Source: UMGS1933 sp045593405 (GTDB lineage: Bacteria; Bacillota; Clostridia; TANB77; CAG-508). Taken from it: DNA of 64,000 nucleotides. The stretch spans positions 124,001-188,000 of the forward strand of contig JAZNWN010000015.1 of the NCBI GenBank assembly GCA_045593405.1, given 5' to 3'. Positions 52,501 through 60,741 of this stretch are shown in pieces. Position 1 is the first letter of the stretch, and each line of letters begins with the position of its first letter. Both the position numbers and the translations under genes were made by a program. Below the pieces are notes generated by a model, which was not told the DNA's origin, searched no databases, and saw only the letters and a list, made by a program, of their open reading frames with translations.

Positions 52501-53059
52501 TTAGTAATGTTCTTATGGCTTCTGCTCCCATTTTAGCTGTAAAAGAACCTTTTCCATATTTTTCTTCAGCATCACGATATTCTTTTTCAGTTAATACTTG
52601 ACATTTAGAAAGTCCTGATGTTCCTTTATCAACTACAATATAAGATGCAAAATAAATTACTTTTTCTAAGCTTCTTGGAGATATATCTAATAATAATGCT
52701 ATTCTACTTGGAATTCCTTTGAAATACCAAATATGCGCAACTGGTGATGCAAGCTCAATATGTCCCATCCTTTCACGTCTTACTTTAGATTTTGTAACTT
52801 CAACACCACATCTATCGCAGATTATTCCTTTATATCTTATTCTTTTATATTTACCACAATGGCATTCCCAGTCTTTTGTAGGTCCAAATATTTTTTCACA
52901 AAATAATCCATCTTTTTCTGGCTTTAATGTTCTATAATTAATTGTTTCTGGTTTTTTTACTTCACCTTTTGACCATTCTCTTACTTTGTCATCAGATGCA
53001 AGTCCTATTTGAATCTTGTCAAAAATTTCTAATTCATCTTTGTTTTCTGTATTTTCCAT
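49514..53059 (-). CDS. rpoC: RNA polymerase beta' subunit
   Basis: A 1181-residue subunit. The N-terminal zinc site CHCGKYKRIRYKGIICDRCG is near residue 61, the bridge to the active site NADFDGDQMAVHVPL near 449 carries the catalytic aspartates, and the second zinc site (CGTD..., CKTKHGVCAKCYG) lies near 810-890. TMRTFHTGGVAGGDIT near 917 is the trigger-loop region. Normal bacterial length without large insertions. AGC GGA and GAC GGA occur as ordinary glycine codons, and no CGG codon was seen. Confidence 0.97.
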   Translation of the reverse strand: MENTENKDELEIFDKIQIGLASDDKVREWSKGEVKKPETINYRTLKPEKDGLFCEKIFGPTKDWECHCGKYKRIRYKGIICDRCGVEVTKSKVRRERMGHIELASPVAHIWYFKGIPSRIALLLDISPRSLEKVIYFASYIVVDKGTSGLSKCQVLTEKEYRDAEEKYGKGSFTAKMGAEAIRTLLKEIDLEKLSAKLNKEIEKSTEQKKAKLVKRLDTVESFRISGNKPEWMVMSVIPVIPPEIRPMVQLDGGRFATSDLNDLYRRVINRNNRLKRLLELGAPEIIVRNEKRMLQESVDALIDNGRRGRPVTGAGNRPLKSLSDMLKGKQGRFRQNLLGKRVDYSGRSVIVVGPELKIYQCGLPKEMAIELFKPFVMKELVGRGLAHNIKNAKRMVEKLRPEVWDILEEVIQDHPVMLNRAPTLHRLGIQAFEPVLVEGRAIKLHPLVCTAFNADFDGDQMAVHVPLSPEAQAEARYLMLSVNNLLKPQDGKPVTVPTQDMILGSYYLTMEVKGELGEGMYFIDEDEVLLAYQNGDLGLHAKVKVRITKTVDEEEITRTIETTAGKIIFNQGIPQDLGFVDRSKPENEFQKEINFPVMKKNLGSIIAKCIDVHGLNVTAEVLDYIKTLGYKYATKGAFTVSVADVAVPEAKKQILAESEKQVEEIAKQYKRGLITNDERYDSVIKVWEKATDDVTEAMKGNFDELNPIYMMAQSGARGNMNQLRQIAGMRGLMANTSGKAVEIPIKACFREGLDALEYFISSHGARKGLADTALRTADSGYLTRRLVDVSQDIIVREHDCGTDEYIEVTDIKDGNQIIEKLHERLVGRYAYENIVNPQTGELIVDNDTLISTDIADKIISAGYTSVKVRSALGCKTKHGVCAKCYGMGLATRKEVNIGEAVGIIAAQSIGEPGTQLTMRTFHTGGVAGGDITQGLPRVEELFEARKPKGVAVISEISGKVSIADSKKRKEVTVTGKDNAKTYLISFGSKLRVKDGDEIEAGEAITEGSINPSEILAIKGPEGVFKYLTSEVQKVYRNQGVDINDKHIEVIGRQMLKRVKIEDPGDTNLFAGSLIDRNELEEMNKQMREEGKKEATGTRVLLGITKASLATESFLSAASFQETTRVLTEAAIKGKRDSLIGLKENVIIGKLIPAGTGMPNYKNVIARAENEKQEEAVEVEE

Positions 53060-53094
53060 TTAGGTGTATTCCTCCTTATATACAGTAATTTTTC

Positions 53095-53121
53095 GCGGGC
53101 ACCCTGGGGTTCGCCCCTACA
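53095..53121. repeat. Dispersed palindromic repeat, partial
   Basis: CGCGGGCACCCTGGGGTTCGCCCCTACA in the 232-base gap between rpoB and rpoC. The rest of this gap is AT-rich, with a direct word (tgtttggtgtttcgtatttgg and its inverse) also related to the flank of the 183 bp repeats. Confidence 0.65.
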
Positions 53122-53291
53122 ATATTACATATTATAATAAAACACATACATTGCTCGAACAATTCCTTAAAGATTATATTTTATTTTTTATGTAATTTTC
53201 TATTTAATTTATTAAATAAATGTGTTTGGTGTTTCGTATTTGGTTTTTAGAAATAACCAACATCCAAATACAAAACACAAAATACAAAATC

Positions 53292-56200
53292 TTATTCTTC
53301 AAATGAATCATTATCATTTTCTAGATTGTCTTCTGCTAGCTCGTTGTCATATATATCTTCTTCATCTAGAAGGATTTCGTCTTCTATGAATTCTTCACTT
53401 AATTCTTCATCATCTAGTACTGCTTCTTCTGGTTCTGGAAGAACACTTCTATCTTCTAAATTAAAATCTATTCCTTCTTCAATGTTTTCCTTAAGCTCTA
53501 GCTCCTCATTATCTTGAGAATATAGACGAACATCTAATCCTAAACTTTGTAATTCTTTTATTAATACTTTAAAGCTTTCTGGTACACCTGGTTCTGGAAC
53601 ATTATCTCCTTTAACAATAGCTTCATATGTTTTTACTCTTCCTACAACATCGTCTGATTTTATTGTTAAAATTTCTTGTAGTGTGTAAGCAGCACCATAT
53701 GCTTCTAATGCCCAAACTTCCATTTCACCAAATCTTTGTCCACCAAATTGTGCTTTACCTCCTAGAGGTTGTTGTGTTACTAATGAGTATGGTCCTGTTG
53801 AACGAGCATGTATTTTATCATCAACTAAGTGGTGAAGTTTTAACATATACATTACACCAACAGTGATTGGTTTATCAAATGGTTCACCTGTTCTACCATC
53901 ATATAGAATTGTTTTTCCATCTTCAGATAATCCAGATTCTTTTAATAGATTTTCTATATCTTCTTCAGAAGCACCATCAAATACTGGTGTTGCAACTTTA
54001 AGCCCTAATAATCTTGCAGCTGCACCTAAGTGAACTTCTAAAACTTGCCCTAAGTTCATACGAGATGGTACACCTAGAGGGTTTAATACAACGTCTACTG
54101 GAGTTCCGTCTGGCATAAATGGCATATCTTCAACTGGTAATATTCTTGAAACAACACCTTTGTTACCATGACGTCCAGCCATTTTATCTCCTATAGAAAT
54201 TTTTCTCTTTTGAGCTATATATACTCTAATTACTTCATTTACACCAGGTCCAAGTTCCTCTGAATTGTCTCTTGTATAAATTTTAACATCAACTATTGTT
54301 CCTGCTTCACCGTGTGGTACTCTTAAAGATGTATCACGTACTTCTCTTGCCTTTTCACCAAATATAGCACGTAGCAATCTTTCTTCTGCAGTAAGTTCTG
54401 TTTCTCCTTTTGGAGTAACTTTACCAACTAAGATATCTCCTGGTCTAACTTCAGCACCAATTCTTATAATTCCTCTTTCATCAAGGTCTTTTAAGCTATC
54501 TTCGCCTACGTTTGGAATATCTCTTGTTATTTCTTCTGCTCCTAATTTTGTGTCACGGCATTCACAGTCATATTCCTCAATATGGATAGATGTATAAACA
54601 TCTTCTTTAACTAATCTTTCACTTAATAATATAGCGTCCTCATAGTTGTAACCTTCCCAAGTTGTGAAAGCAATAAGTACGTTTTTACCTAAAGCCATTT
54701 CTCCGTTTTGTGTTGAAGGACCATCTGCAATAACATCTCCAGCTTTAACTTTTTCACCTTTTACAACTATTGGTTTTTGGTTGATACAAGTTCCACCATT
54801 TGTTCTTTTAAATTTACGTAATTTATATGTATCTAAACCAGCTTTTGTTTTTATTGTTATGTCGTCTCCAGTAACTTTTTCAACAACACCATCATGTTCT
54901 GCTAATACTGTAATTCCACAGTCTTTTGCAGCTCTATATTCAATACCTGTTCCAACTATTGGTGAATCTGTTATCATAAGTGGAACTGCTTGACGTTGCA
55001 TGTTTGCACCCATTAATGCACGGTTAGCATCATCATGCTCTAAGAAAGGTATCATTGCAGCAGCAACAGAAACTAATTGTTTTGGTGATACATCAACATA
55101 GTCTACTCTGTCTGCTTCAACTTCCATTATTTCGTCTAAGTATCTTACTTTTATTTTTTTGTTTACAAATTTTCCATTTTTATCAAGTGGTTCAGATGCT
55201 TGAGCTATAATATGTCCATCTTCTTCGTCTGCTGTCATATATATAACTTCATCTGTTACTTTATGTGTTTTTGGATCTACTTTTCTATATGGTGTTTCAA
55301 CAAATCCATATTCATTTATAATTGCAAATGTAGAAAGTGCTGAAATAAGCCCTATGTTTGGTCCTTCAGGAGATTCTATTGGACATAATCTACCATAATG
55401 AGTATAGTGAACGTCACGTACCTCGAATCCAGCTCTTTCTCTTGAAAGTCCCCCAGGTCCTAACGCAGAAATTCTTCTTTTATGTGTTAATTCTGAAAGT
55501 GGGTTTGTTTGATCCATGAATTGTGATAATTGAGAACTTCCAAAGAATTCTCTTATTGCTGATGTGATTGGTTTTGTGTTAATTAATGTTTGTGGTGTAA
55601 TTACATCTAAATCTTGAATTGTCATTCTTTCTCTTACAACTCTTTCTAATCTTGTTAAACCAATTCTAAATTGATTTTGTAATAATTCACCAACACATCT
55701 AATACGTCTATTCCCTAAATGGTCAATATCATCTACATTTCCTAAATCATATTGTAAATTTAATAAATAGTTAATTGATGAAATTATATCTTCTGTTACA
55801 ATATGTTTTGGAACTAATTCTTCCATTCTTTCTTCTATAACTTTTTCTAGGTCTTTTTCTTCATTATTTTCTAATATGTTTTTTAATACTTCATAGTTTA
55901 CTGTTTCTTTTACTTCAAGTTTTTTAAGTTTTACAAAATCGTGAATATCAACTGTTCCATTACCTATAATTCTTACCTTTTTGTCGTTTACTTTAACATC
56001 AACAACATTAATTCCAGAATTTTGGATGTCCCTTGCAACTTCTGGAGAAATTACATTATCAGCTTCTACAAAAACTTCTCCTGTTTCACCGTTTATAATA
56101 TCGCTAAATGCCACTTTATTTTCTATTCTTGAAGCCAAACTTAATTTCTTATTAAATTTATATCTTCCAACTTTTGCTAAATCATATCTTCTTGGATCAA

Positions 56201-56975
56201 AGAATAAGTTATTGAATAAATTTCTTGCAGCATCTACAGTTGGTAATTCACCAGGTCTTAATTTTTTGTATATTTCTACAATTGCTTCATCAGCAGTTTT
56301 AACAGTATCTTTAGCTATTGTAGCAAGTATTTTTTCATCTTCTCCAAATAAATCAATTATTTGCTCATCAGATACTAATCCAATTGCTCTAAGTAGTGTT
56401 GTTACTGGTAATTTTCTTGTTCTATCTATTCTTACATAAAAAACATCATTTGCATCTGTTTCATATTCAAGCCATGCACCACGAATTGGCATAACTGTTG
56501 ATTTATATAATTTTTTACCTGTTTTATCGTAATCTGATTCATAGTAGCATCCTGGTGATCTAACAAGCTGACTTACAACAACTCTTTCTGCACCATTTAT
56601 AATAAATGTTCCACTATCTGTCATAAGTGGGAAATCACCTAAATAAATTTCCTGCTCTTTAATTTCTCCTGTTTCACGGTTTATTAATCTTACTTTTACA
56701 TGTAATCTTGTTGAATATGTAGCATCCCTTTCTTTTGCTTCTTCTAGTGAATATTTAGTTTCTTCTTCCATGTAGTAATCGAAAAATTCTAAAACCAAAT
56801 TTCCTGTGTAATCAATAATTGGTGAAATATCTTTTAATACTTCTCCTAGTCCTTCTTTAACAAACCAATCATAAGAATCTTTTTGTACTTGAATTAAGTT
56901 TGGTATGTCTATGTAGTCACCTATTCTTGCAAAGGTTTTTCTCTTTGCTTTTCCAATGTCCATGTCTGTTAACAA
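53292..56975 (-). CDS. rpoB: RNA polymerase beta subunit
   Basis: A 1227-residue subunit. The rifampicin pocket SSQLSQFMDQTNPLSELTHK, followed by KRRISALGPGGLSRERAGFE near residue 495, is of sensitive type (Q, D, H, S and R residues unchanged). MAGRHGNKGVVSRILP near 927 and the C-terminal GGKAQFGGQRFGEMEVWALE near 1095 are present. The acidic tail of about 75 residues (DNEELELKEN onward, rich in Asp/Glu) is an extension common in Clostridia. The start codon is uncertain: TTG as given, or the ATG four codons on. GAC GGA and AAC GGA are ordinary here. Confidence 0.96.
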   Translation of the reverse strand: MLTDMDIGKAKRKTFARIGDYIDIPNLIQVQKDSYDWFVKEGLGEVLKDISPIIDYTGNLVLEFFDYYMEEETKYSLEEAKERDATYSTRLHVKVRLINRETGEIKEQEIYLGDFPLMTDSGTFIINGAERVVVSQLVRSPGCYYESDYDKTGKKLYKSTVMPIRGAWLEYETDANDVFYVRIDRTRKLPVTTLLRAIGLVSDEQIIDLFGEDEKILATIAKDTVKTADEAIVEIYKKLRPGELPTVDAARNLFNNLFFDPRRYDLAKVGRYKFNKKLSLASRIENKVAFSDIINGETGEVFVEADNVISPEVARDIQNSGINVVDVKVNDKKVRIIGNGTVDIHDFVKLKKLEVKETVNYEVLKNILENNEEKDLEKVIEERMEELVPKHIVTEDIISSINYLLNLQYDLGNVDDIDHLGNRRIRCVGELLQNQFRIGLTRLERVVRERMTIQDLDVITPQTLINTKPITSAIREFFGSSQLSQFMDQTNPLSELTHKRRISALGPGGLSRERAGFEVRDVHYTHYGRLCPIESPEGPNIGLISALSTFAIINEYGFVETPYRKVDPKTHKVTDEVIYMTADEEDGHIIAQASEPLDKNGKFVNKKIKVRYLDEIMEVEADRVDYVDVSPKQLVSVAAAMIPFLEHDDANRALMGANMQRQAVPLMITDSPIVGTGIEYRAAKDCGITVLAEHDGVVEKVTGDDITIKTKAGLDTYKLRKFKRTNGGTCINQKPIVVKGEKVKAGDVIADGPSTQNGEMALGKNVLIAFTTWEGYNYEDAILLSERLVKEDVYTSIHIEEYDCECRDTKLGAEEITRDIPNVGEDSLKDLDERGIIRIGAEVRPGDILVGKVTPKGETELTAEERLLRAIFGEKAREVRDTSLRVPHGEAGTIVDVKIYTRDNSEELGPGVNEVIRVYIAQKRKISIGDKMAGRHGNKGVVSRILPVEDMPFMPDGTPVDVVLNPLGVPSRMNLGQVLEVHLGAAARLLGLKVATPVFDGASEEDIENLLKESGLSEDGKTILYDGRTGEPFDKPITVGVMYMLKLHHLVDDKIHARSTGPYSLVTQQPLGGKAQFGGQRFGEMEVWALEAYGAAYTLQEILTIKSDDVVGRVKTYEAIVKGDNVPEPGVPESFKVLIKELQSLGLDVRLYSQDNEELELKENIEEGIDFNLEDRSVLPEPEEAVLDDEELSEEFIEDEILLDEEDIYDNELAEDNLENDNDSFEE

Positions 56976-57161
56976 AATAAATCAACTCCCTTTTTTATTT
57001 TGAGCAGGATATATATTCATTTCAAAGAAAGTCCCTCTTAAAAATAAAATGTTTTATTTACTTGCAAAACCGTACTGCCCTAAGCGATTTTACTTTTAAT
57101 AACCTTAGATTAAATTTAATTCCTCTTTCTTCTAATTTTAAACAACATAAAATAACATAAC

Positions 57162-57224
57162 AAAAAAGTGTAGTTAGATTTTTATATCTATTTAGACATC
57201 AATTTCTTATGTCCCTACACTTTT
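57162..57224 (-). promoter_or_regulatory. Long terminator-like hairpin in the rpoB leader
   Basis: On the minus strand AAAAGTGTAG ... CTACACTTTT with about 41 bases between the arms, ending in TTTTTTG. It lies about 100 bases after the inferred transcription start and 190 before rpoB, so it could terminate a fraction of transcripts (attenuation). It could instead be a relic terminator of the lost rplJL. Confidence 0.55.
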
Positions 57225-57331
57225 ATTAATTTTAACTTATTAAAATCTTGTTATTTTCTATTTTAATCACCATCTATAAATTATAATATTATATGTGCAC
57301 TTTTGTATTAAAACACAAAATGTGCTTTATT

Positions 57332-57361
57332 ATAATAACATACGGATAGAGGGCTTGTCAA
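57332..57361 (-). promoter_or_regulatory. Promoter of rpoBC
   Basis: TTGACA (57356-57361), 18-base spacer, TATTAT (57332-57337) with TG at the extended -10 position. Confidence 0.75.
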
Positions 57362-57390
57362 GGTTTTAGTGAAATTTTTTAAAATTTCGA

Positions 57391-57425
57391 AGGACAAAGG
57401 GACGTTGTTTATGTCCCTTTGTCCT
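57391..57425 (-). terminator. Strong hairpin after the 605-residue gene
   Basis: Perfect 13-base stem AGGACAAAGGGAC/GTCCCTTTGTCCT around a 9-base loop. The T tract on the minus strand is only moderate. It separates the gene ending at 57461 from the rpoBC promoter. Confidence 0.75.
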
Positions 57426-57460
57426 GGGGTCACTCCCAGGGATGCGACCCCTACATTTCT

Positions 57461-59278
57461 TTATTCAATTACTATATCTAAGAAATATTTTAATGTATCC
57501 ATAGAAATATTTCTATCTTCAGATTCTACTTCTATAAGATAGCAATATTCGTCATCTAATTCATATGCAAAATATAAATTTATATATGAAGCATATTCAT
57601 CATTGTATGTTATGGTTCTAAATTTATATTCTTTTCCGTTTACATTATATGTTTTCACATCACTTATTTGTTGATTTTCATAATATTCAGATGTTAATAC
57701 ATATTCCTCATCTAAATAACTCATGTATGTATCAACCGAATCCCATTCTATACTTACATCTACTGAATTATAATTTTCATCATCATACATTTTATAATCT
57801 TCAGAACTATATCTAGAAACTTTAAATCCATCTGGTACATTATATTTTACAGTGTATCCATCAGATGTCACCTCTGGTTCGTTATAAGAAATTTCCGGCT
57901 CATCATAATAATCACTTTCCGTTTCTTCAAACAAACCACTTGTTCCTATAAGCTGATATAATGTTGAACTTTGTAAATTTGTCATAAGTTCTGTTTGGTC
58001 TTCTTCACTTAACTCATTAATTAGAACTGCATTTTGAACATCTACTTTTTGAATTTCTACATCATATGTGAAATCATAAGCACAATTCAAATTAACTTTT
58101 CCAAATGATTCTTCTTGTACTGATATTACAAAATTTCCATTAACATTTTTTCCTTCTTTAACAGTATTTCCTGAAATTGCAATTTTTACTCCTTCAACCT
58201 CAGTAGATAATACAAATGTTGTTTGGTTTCCTTTTGTTTCATAATTATATACTAATACTAATTCTTCTTCGTCTACTGTTATTGTAATTGTTGCTGTCCC
58301 TTTATCTTTACTTTCTTTTTTGTCTTCAATTGTTAATTTTAATGTTTCTTCTCTTTCTCCCTCATATTCATTATATGCTACAAATTCATGTTTTTCATCA
58401 TTATGTTTTAAAATATCAAGGCCTGTCACTTCTTCATAATAAGTATCAATAGATTTTGCAGACACTCCAACAAATTTATTTAAAAATCCCTTTGTATAAA
58501 TTGTAAATACAAATTCTAAATCTTCAGCCTCTCCCATTTCTTGAACCATTTCATCTATAGCAGTTAATACCTCGTCTTTATATTCTCCTAATGCAGCTTG
58601 GAATTTTTCGCTTTGTCTTAAATTAGTAAACAATCCACTATAAAAGGTATTAACTTGTGTATCCTTTAAACTAAGAGTTGATGCTGTGACTTTTGTCTCT
58701 TTTCCATCTAAAACTAAAGTTGTTTTTTCTTGAACTAATTCTTGATTAGAAATTGCTTCTATTAATTCCTCTTCTATGGCTTCCATTAATTTATTTTGAT
58801 CTAATGTAGCTATATTATCATAGTATTCTGTAAGCTCTGAATATTCCAACATTTCTTCTGGCAACTCAAGATATTTATCTAACCAATCCTTTAAATATAC
58901 ATATCCCTTTTGGTCTTGTATAAGTATCAAAGCATTTAAAATACTTTCATTGCTAACTGTTACATTTAAATCCTCTTTCACTATAAAATTTTCTGTATCA
59001 GCTTCCATATTTAGTCCTATGCTTGTTCCTTCTAACATAGTATTTACTGCTTGCATTTGTTCATTCTCTGACTCAACATCTGCAGTTAAATTTATTGTAC
59101 CTTTCATTGTAGTAAGCATTCCTTCATCACTTTCAATGGCTCCAAAAACTCTATTAATTGCATTTTTAAATATGCTTTCTGGTGTACCATTTAATGTTAA
59201 ATAAATAAGCCCTGCAATTATGACTAATACAACTATTAGTACTGGTATTAAAACATATAATAACTTTTTGTTTCTCAT
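57461..59278 (-). CDS. Large membrane-anchored extracytoplasmic protein, unknown
   Basis: A 605-residue protein. One N-terminal membrane helix (LLYVLIPVLIVVLVIIAGLIYL, about 5-26) is followed by a long extracytoplasmic part that is strongly acidic and rich in beta-strand pattern (for example TATITITVDEEELVLVYNYE). A second region after about residue 470 (YDEPEISYNEPEVTSDG linker) looks like a separate domain. The layout resembles DUF6583-type proteins of Clostridia. No lipobox, LPXTG motif or enzymatic motif is seen. AAC GGA in VNGKEY is ordinary. Function unknown. Confidence 0.75.
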   Translation of the reverse strand: MRNKKLLYVLIPVLIVVLVIIAGLIYLTLNGTPESIFKNAINRVFGAIESDEGMLTTMKGTINLTADVESENEQMQAVNTMLEGTSIGLNMEADTENFIVKEDLNVTVSNESILNALILIQDQKGYVYLKDWLDKYLELPEEMLEYSELTEYYDNIATLDQNKLMEAIEEELIEAISNQELVQEKTTLVLDGKETKVTASTLSLKDTQVNTFYSGLFTNLRQSEKFQAALGEYKDEVLTAIDEMVQEMGEAEDLEFVFTIYTKGFLNKFVGVSAKSIDTYYEEVTGLDILKHNDEKHEFVAYNEYEGEREETLKLTIEDKKESKDKGTATITITVDEEELVLVYNYETKGNQTTFVLSTEVEGVKIAISGNTVKEGKNVNGNFVISVQEESFGKVNLNCAYDFTYDVEIQKVDVQNAVLINELSEEDQTELMTNLQSSTLYQLIGTSGLFEETESDYYDEPEISYNEPEVTSDGYTVKYNVPDGFKVSRYSSEDYKMYDDENYNSVDVSIEWDSVDTYMSYLDEEYVLTSEYYENQQISDVKTYNVNGKEYKFRTITYNDEYASYINLYFAYELDDEYCYLIEVESEDRNISMDTLKYFLDIVIE

Positions 59279-59361
59279 AAAACCACTCCCTATATTATTA
59301 ATTATAACATAAGATTAATGGTTTGCAAGAAAATTTTAATAATAAAAATAATAATTTTACT

Positions 59362-60080
59362 TCAGTCCATTAAATAAAACCCCATGTGTTTTTGTAATTC
59401 CACATCTATGGTTTTTCTTACATACAATTCGTTTGCCATGCAGTATTTTTTTACTGCATTTTCAGTTTCCGAGCCAAATTTTCCGATTTGGAATTCCTTT
59501 AAAAAAACCCAATTCTTTTAATTTTTTCTGGATTTGCATAACATCTGCTCCATACATTCCGGATTTTAAATCTCTAAATCCTGTTCCAAAACACCCATAT
59601 ACTCCATTTGATATAACAACTTTTGTACCAACCGGAACTACACTATACAGTTCAGCTACATCATCATTATTCATTCTTATACACCCATGTGAGCTTGCCC
59701 AACCAACTGAATACGGATCTAATGTTCCATGTATTCCAAATTGCCCCCAAGGAACATTTATCCCCATCCATCTTCCGTCCAAAACCTTCTCCCCATTTAT
59801 CTTTCCCAGTTATTTTCCATGTACCTATCGGAGATGGAGTTGACCATTTCCCACCTGAACAAGAATATGTTTTTATTATTTGTTTATCCTGAATAAGATA
59901 TAGAATAGATTCTTCAACATCAACTAAAATTTCGTATGTATTAGTTGTAGCTTGGGCAGATGTTGCTGTAACACTCTTTTGTCTATTCATGTCCAAGCAT
60001 AAAAATATAGCAGGCAATACGCCTGCTATTATTAAATATATTGTTATTTCTTTTATGTTTTTCTTTTTTAATATAATCAT
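59362..60080 (-). CDS. L,D-transpeptidase with PG-binding domain, read through two CGGA sites
   Basis: A YkuD-family cell-wall cross-linking enzyme. One membrane anchor (about 9-27), YkuD domain (about 48-170) and C-terminal peptidoglycan-binding domain. Triplet reading breaks it twice. Counting CGGA at 59774-59777 and 59482-59485 as glycine gives 238 residues with EGFGGRWMGINVPWGQFGIH, the catalytic SHGCIRM near residue 136 and IPNGKFGSETENAVKKYC, ending ...MGFYLMD. The active site lies between the two shifts and the C-terminal domain after the second, so a working enzyme needs both. Other glycines (TCC GGA in KSGMYG) are ordinary. Confidence 0.9.
59482..59485 (-). other. CGGA recoding site 7 (L,D-transpeptidase, second in gene)
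   Basis: Coding strand CCA-AAT-CGGA-AAA-TTT-GGC. Gives PNGKFG, the calcium-loop-like D/N-G-x-F-G motif of PG-binding type 1 repeats. Downstream 40 codons then align with the family. Confidence 0.9.
59774..59777 (-). other. CGGA recoding site 6 (L,D-transpeptidase, first in gene)
   Basis: Coding strand TTT-GGA-CGGA-AGA-TGG. Gives FGGRWMGINVPWG, matching the usual FGARW..N.PWG of YkuD domains. Confidence 0.92.
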
Positions 60081-60119
60081 AGTTAATTATATGTAATTTT
60101 CATTTTTTTATTACAATAT

Positions 60120-60202
60120 TGTAGGGGGCGCTGAAGGCAGCGCCCCTACACGTTTGCAATATATTTTCCAAAAATTTCAGGGCGCAATCATGCGCCCCTA
60201 CA
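60120..60202. repeat. Two neighbouring palindromic repeats
   Basis: TGTAGGGGGCGCTGAAGGCAGCGCCCCTACA (60120-60150) and GGGCGCAATCATGCGCCCCTACA (60180-60202), filling the gap between rplS and the L,D-transpeptidase gene. Confidence 0.85.
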
Positions 60203-60215
60203 AATTTTTAATATC

Positions 60216-60716
60216 TTATTCTTTTACTTCTGTTGTAGTTTCTTCTGTTACTGTATCAACAACTTCTTCTACAACTGGATTTTCTGTTTCAACTGCTGGT
60301 GCTTCTTCTGGAGCCTCTACAGCTTCTTCAGTCATTTCTTCTTTTAAAACTATTTCCTTAGTTTCAATTCTTGCACCAACTTGTTCTTTAGTTTTAGCAG
60401 ATTTTCCAAGTTTTTCTCTTAAATAGAATAATTTTGCTCTTCTTGCTTTACCTACTCTTACTACTTCTACTTTTTCTACTGTTGGAGAATGTACTAAAAA
60501 TGTTTTTTCTACACCAACACCATAAGAAATTCTTCTTACTGTAAATGTTTGGTTAACTCCTCCACCTTGTACTTTTATTATTGTTCCTTCGAAAACTTGA
60601 ATTCTTTCTCTGTTTCCTTCTTTAACTCTTACATGAACTTTTACTGTATTTCCAACTTTTAATTCTGGAATTCTATTTTTCATTTGTTCATGTTCAATTG
60701 ATTTTATAATGTCCAT
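60216..60716 (-). CDS. rplS: Ribosomal protein L19 with acidic C-terminal extension
   Basis: A 166-residue large-subunit protein at the 30S-50S interface. The L19 core (about 1-115) has KVGNTVKVHVRVKEGNRERI, VFEGTIIKVQGGGV and TFTVRRISYGVGVEKTF. The usual length is about 115 residues. Here a further 50 residues of alternating Glu, Val, Ala, Pro and Thr (EEAPAVETENPVVEEVV) are added. Such an acidic tail on a basic ribosomal protein is unusual. It begins after the normal end KTKEQVGARIET and has no frameshift. Confidence 0.93.
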   Translation of the reverse strand: MDIIKSIEHEQMKNRIPELKVGNTVKVHVRVKEGNRERIQVFEGTIIKVQGGGVNQTFTVRRISYGVGVEKTFLVHSPTVEKVEVVRVGKARRAKLFYLREKLGKSAKTKEQVGARIETKEIVLKEEMTEEAVEAPEEAPAVETENPVVEEVVDTVTEETTTEVKE

Positions 60717-60741
60717 TTTCTGAACCTCCTTCTTAACTTTT

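Larger units (their letters stand above)
56976..57460. other. 485-base gap: rpoBC promoter, leader and repeats
   Basis: The expected rplJ-rplL genes are not upstream of rpoB. The gap contains, in the direction of rpoB transcription, a TGTAGGGG-type repeat (57426-57454), a strong hairpin, the rpoB promoter and a leader of about 350 bases with one long stem-loop. No coding frame stands out. Confidence 0.7.
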
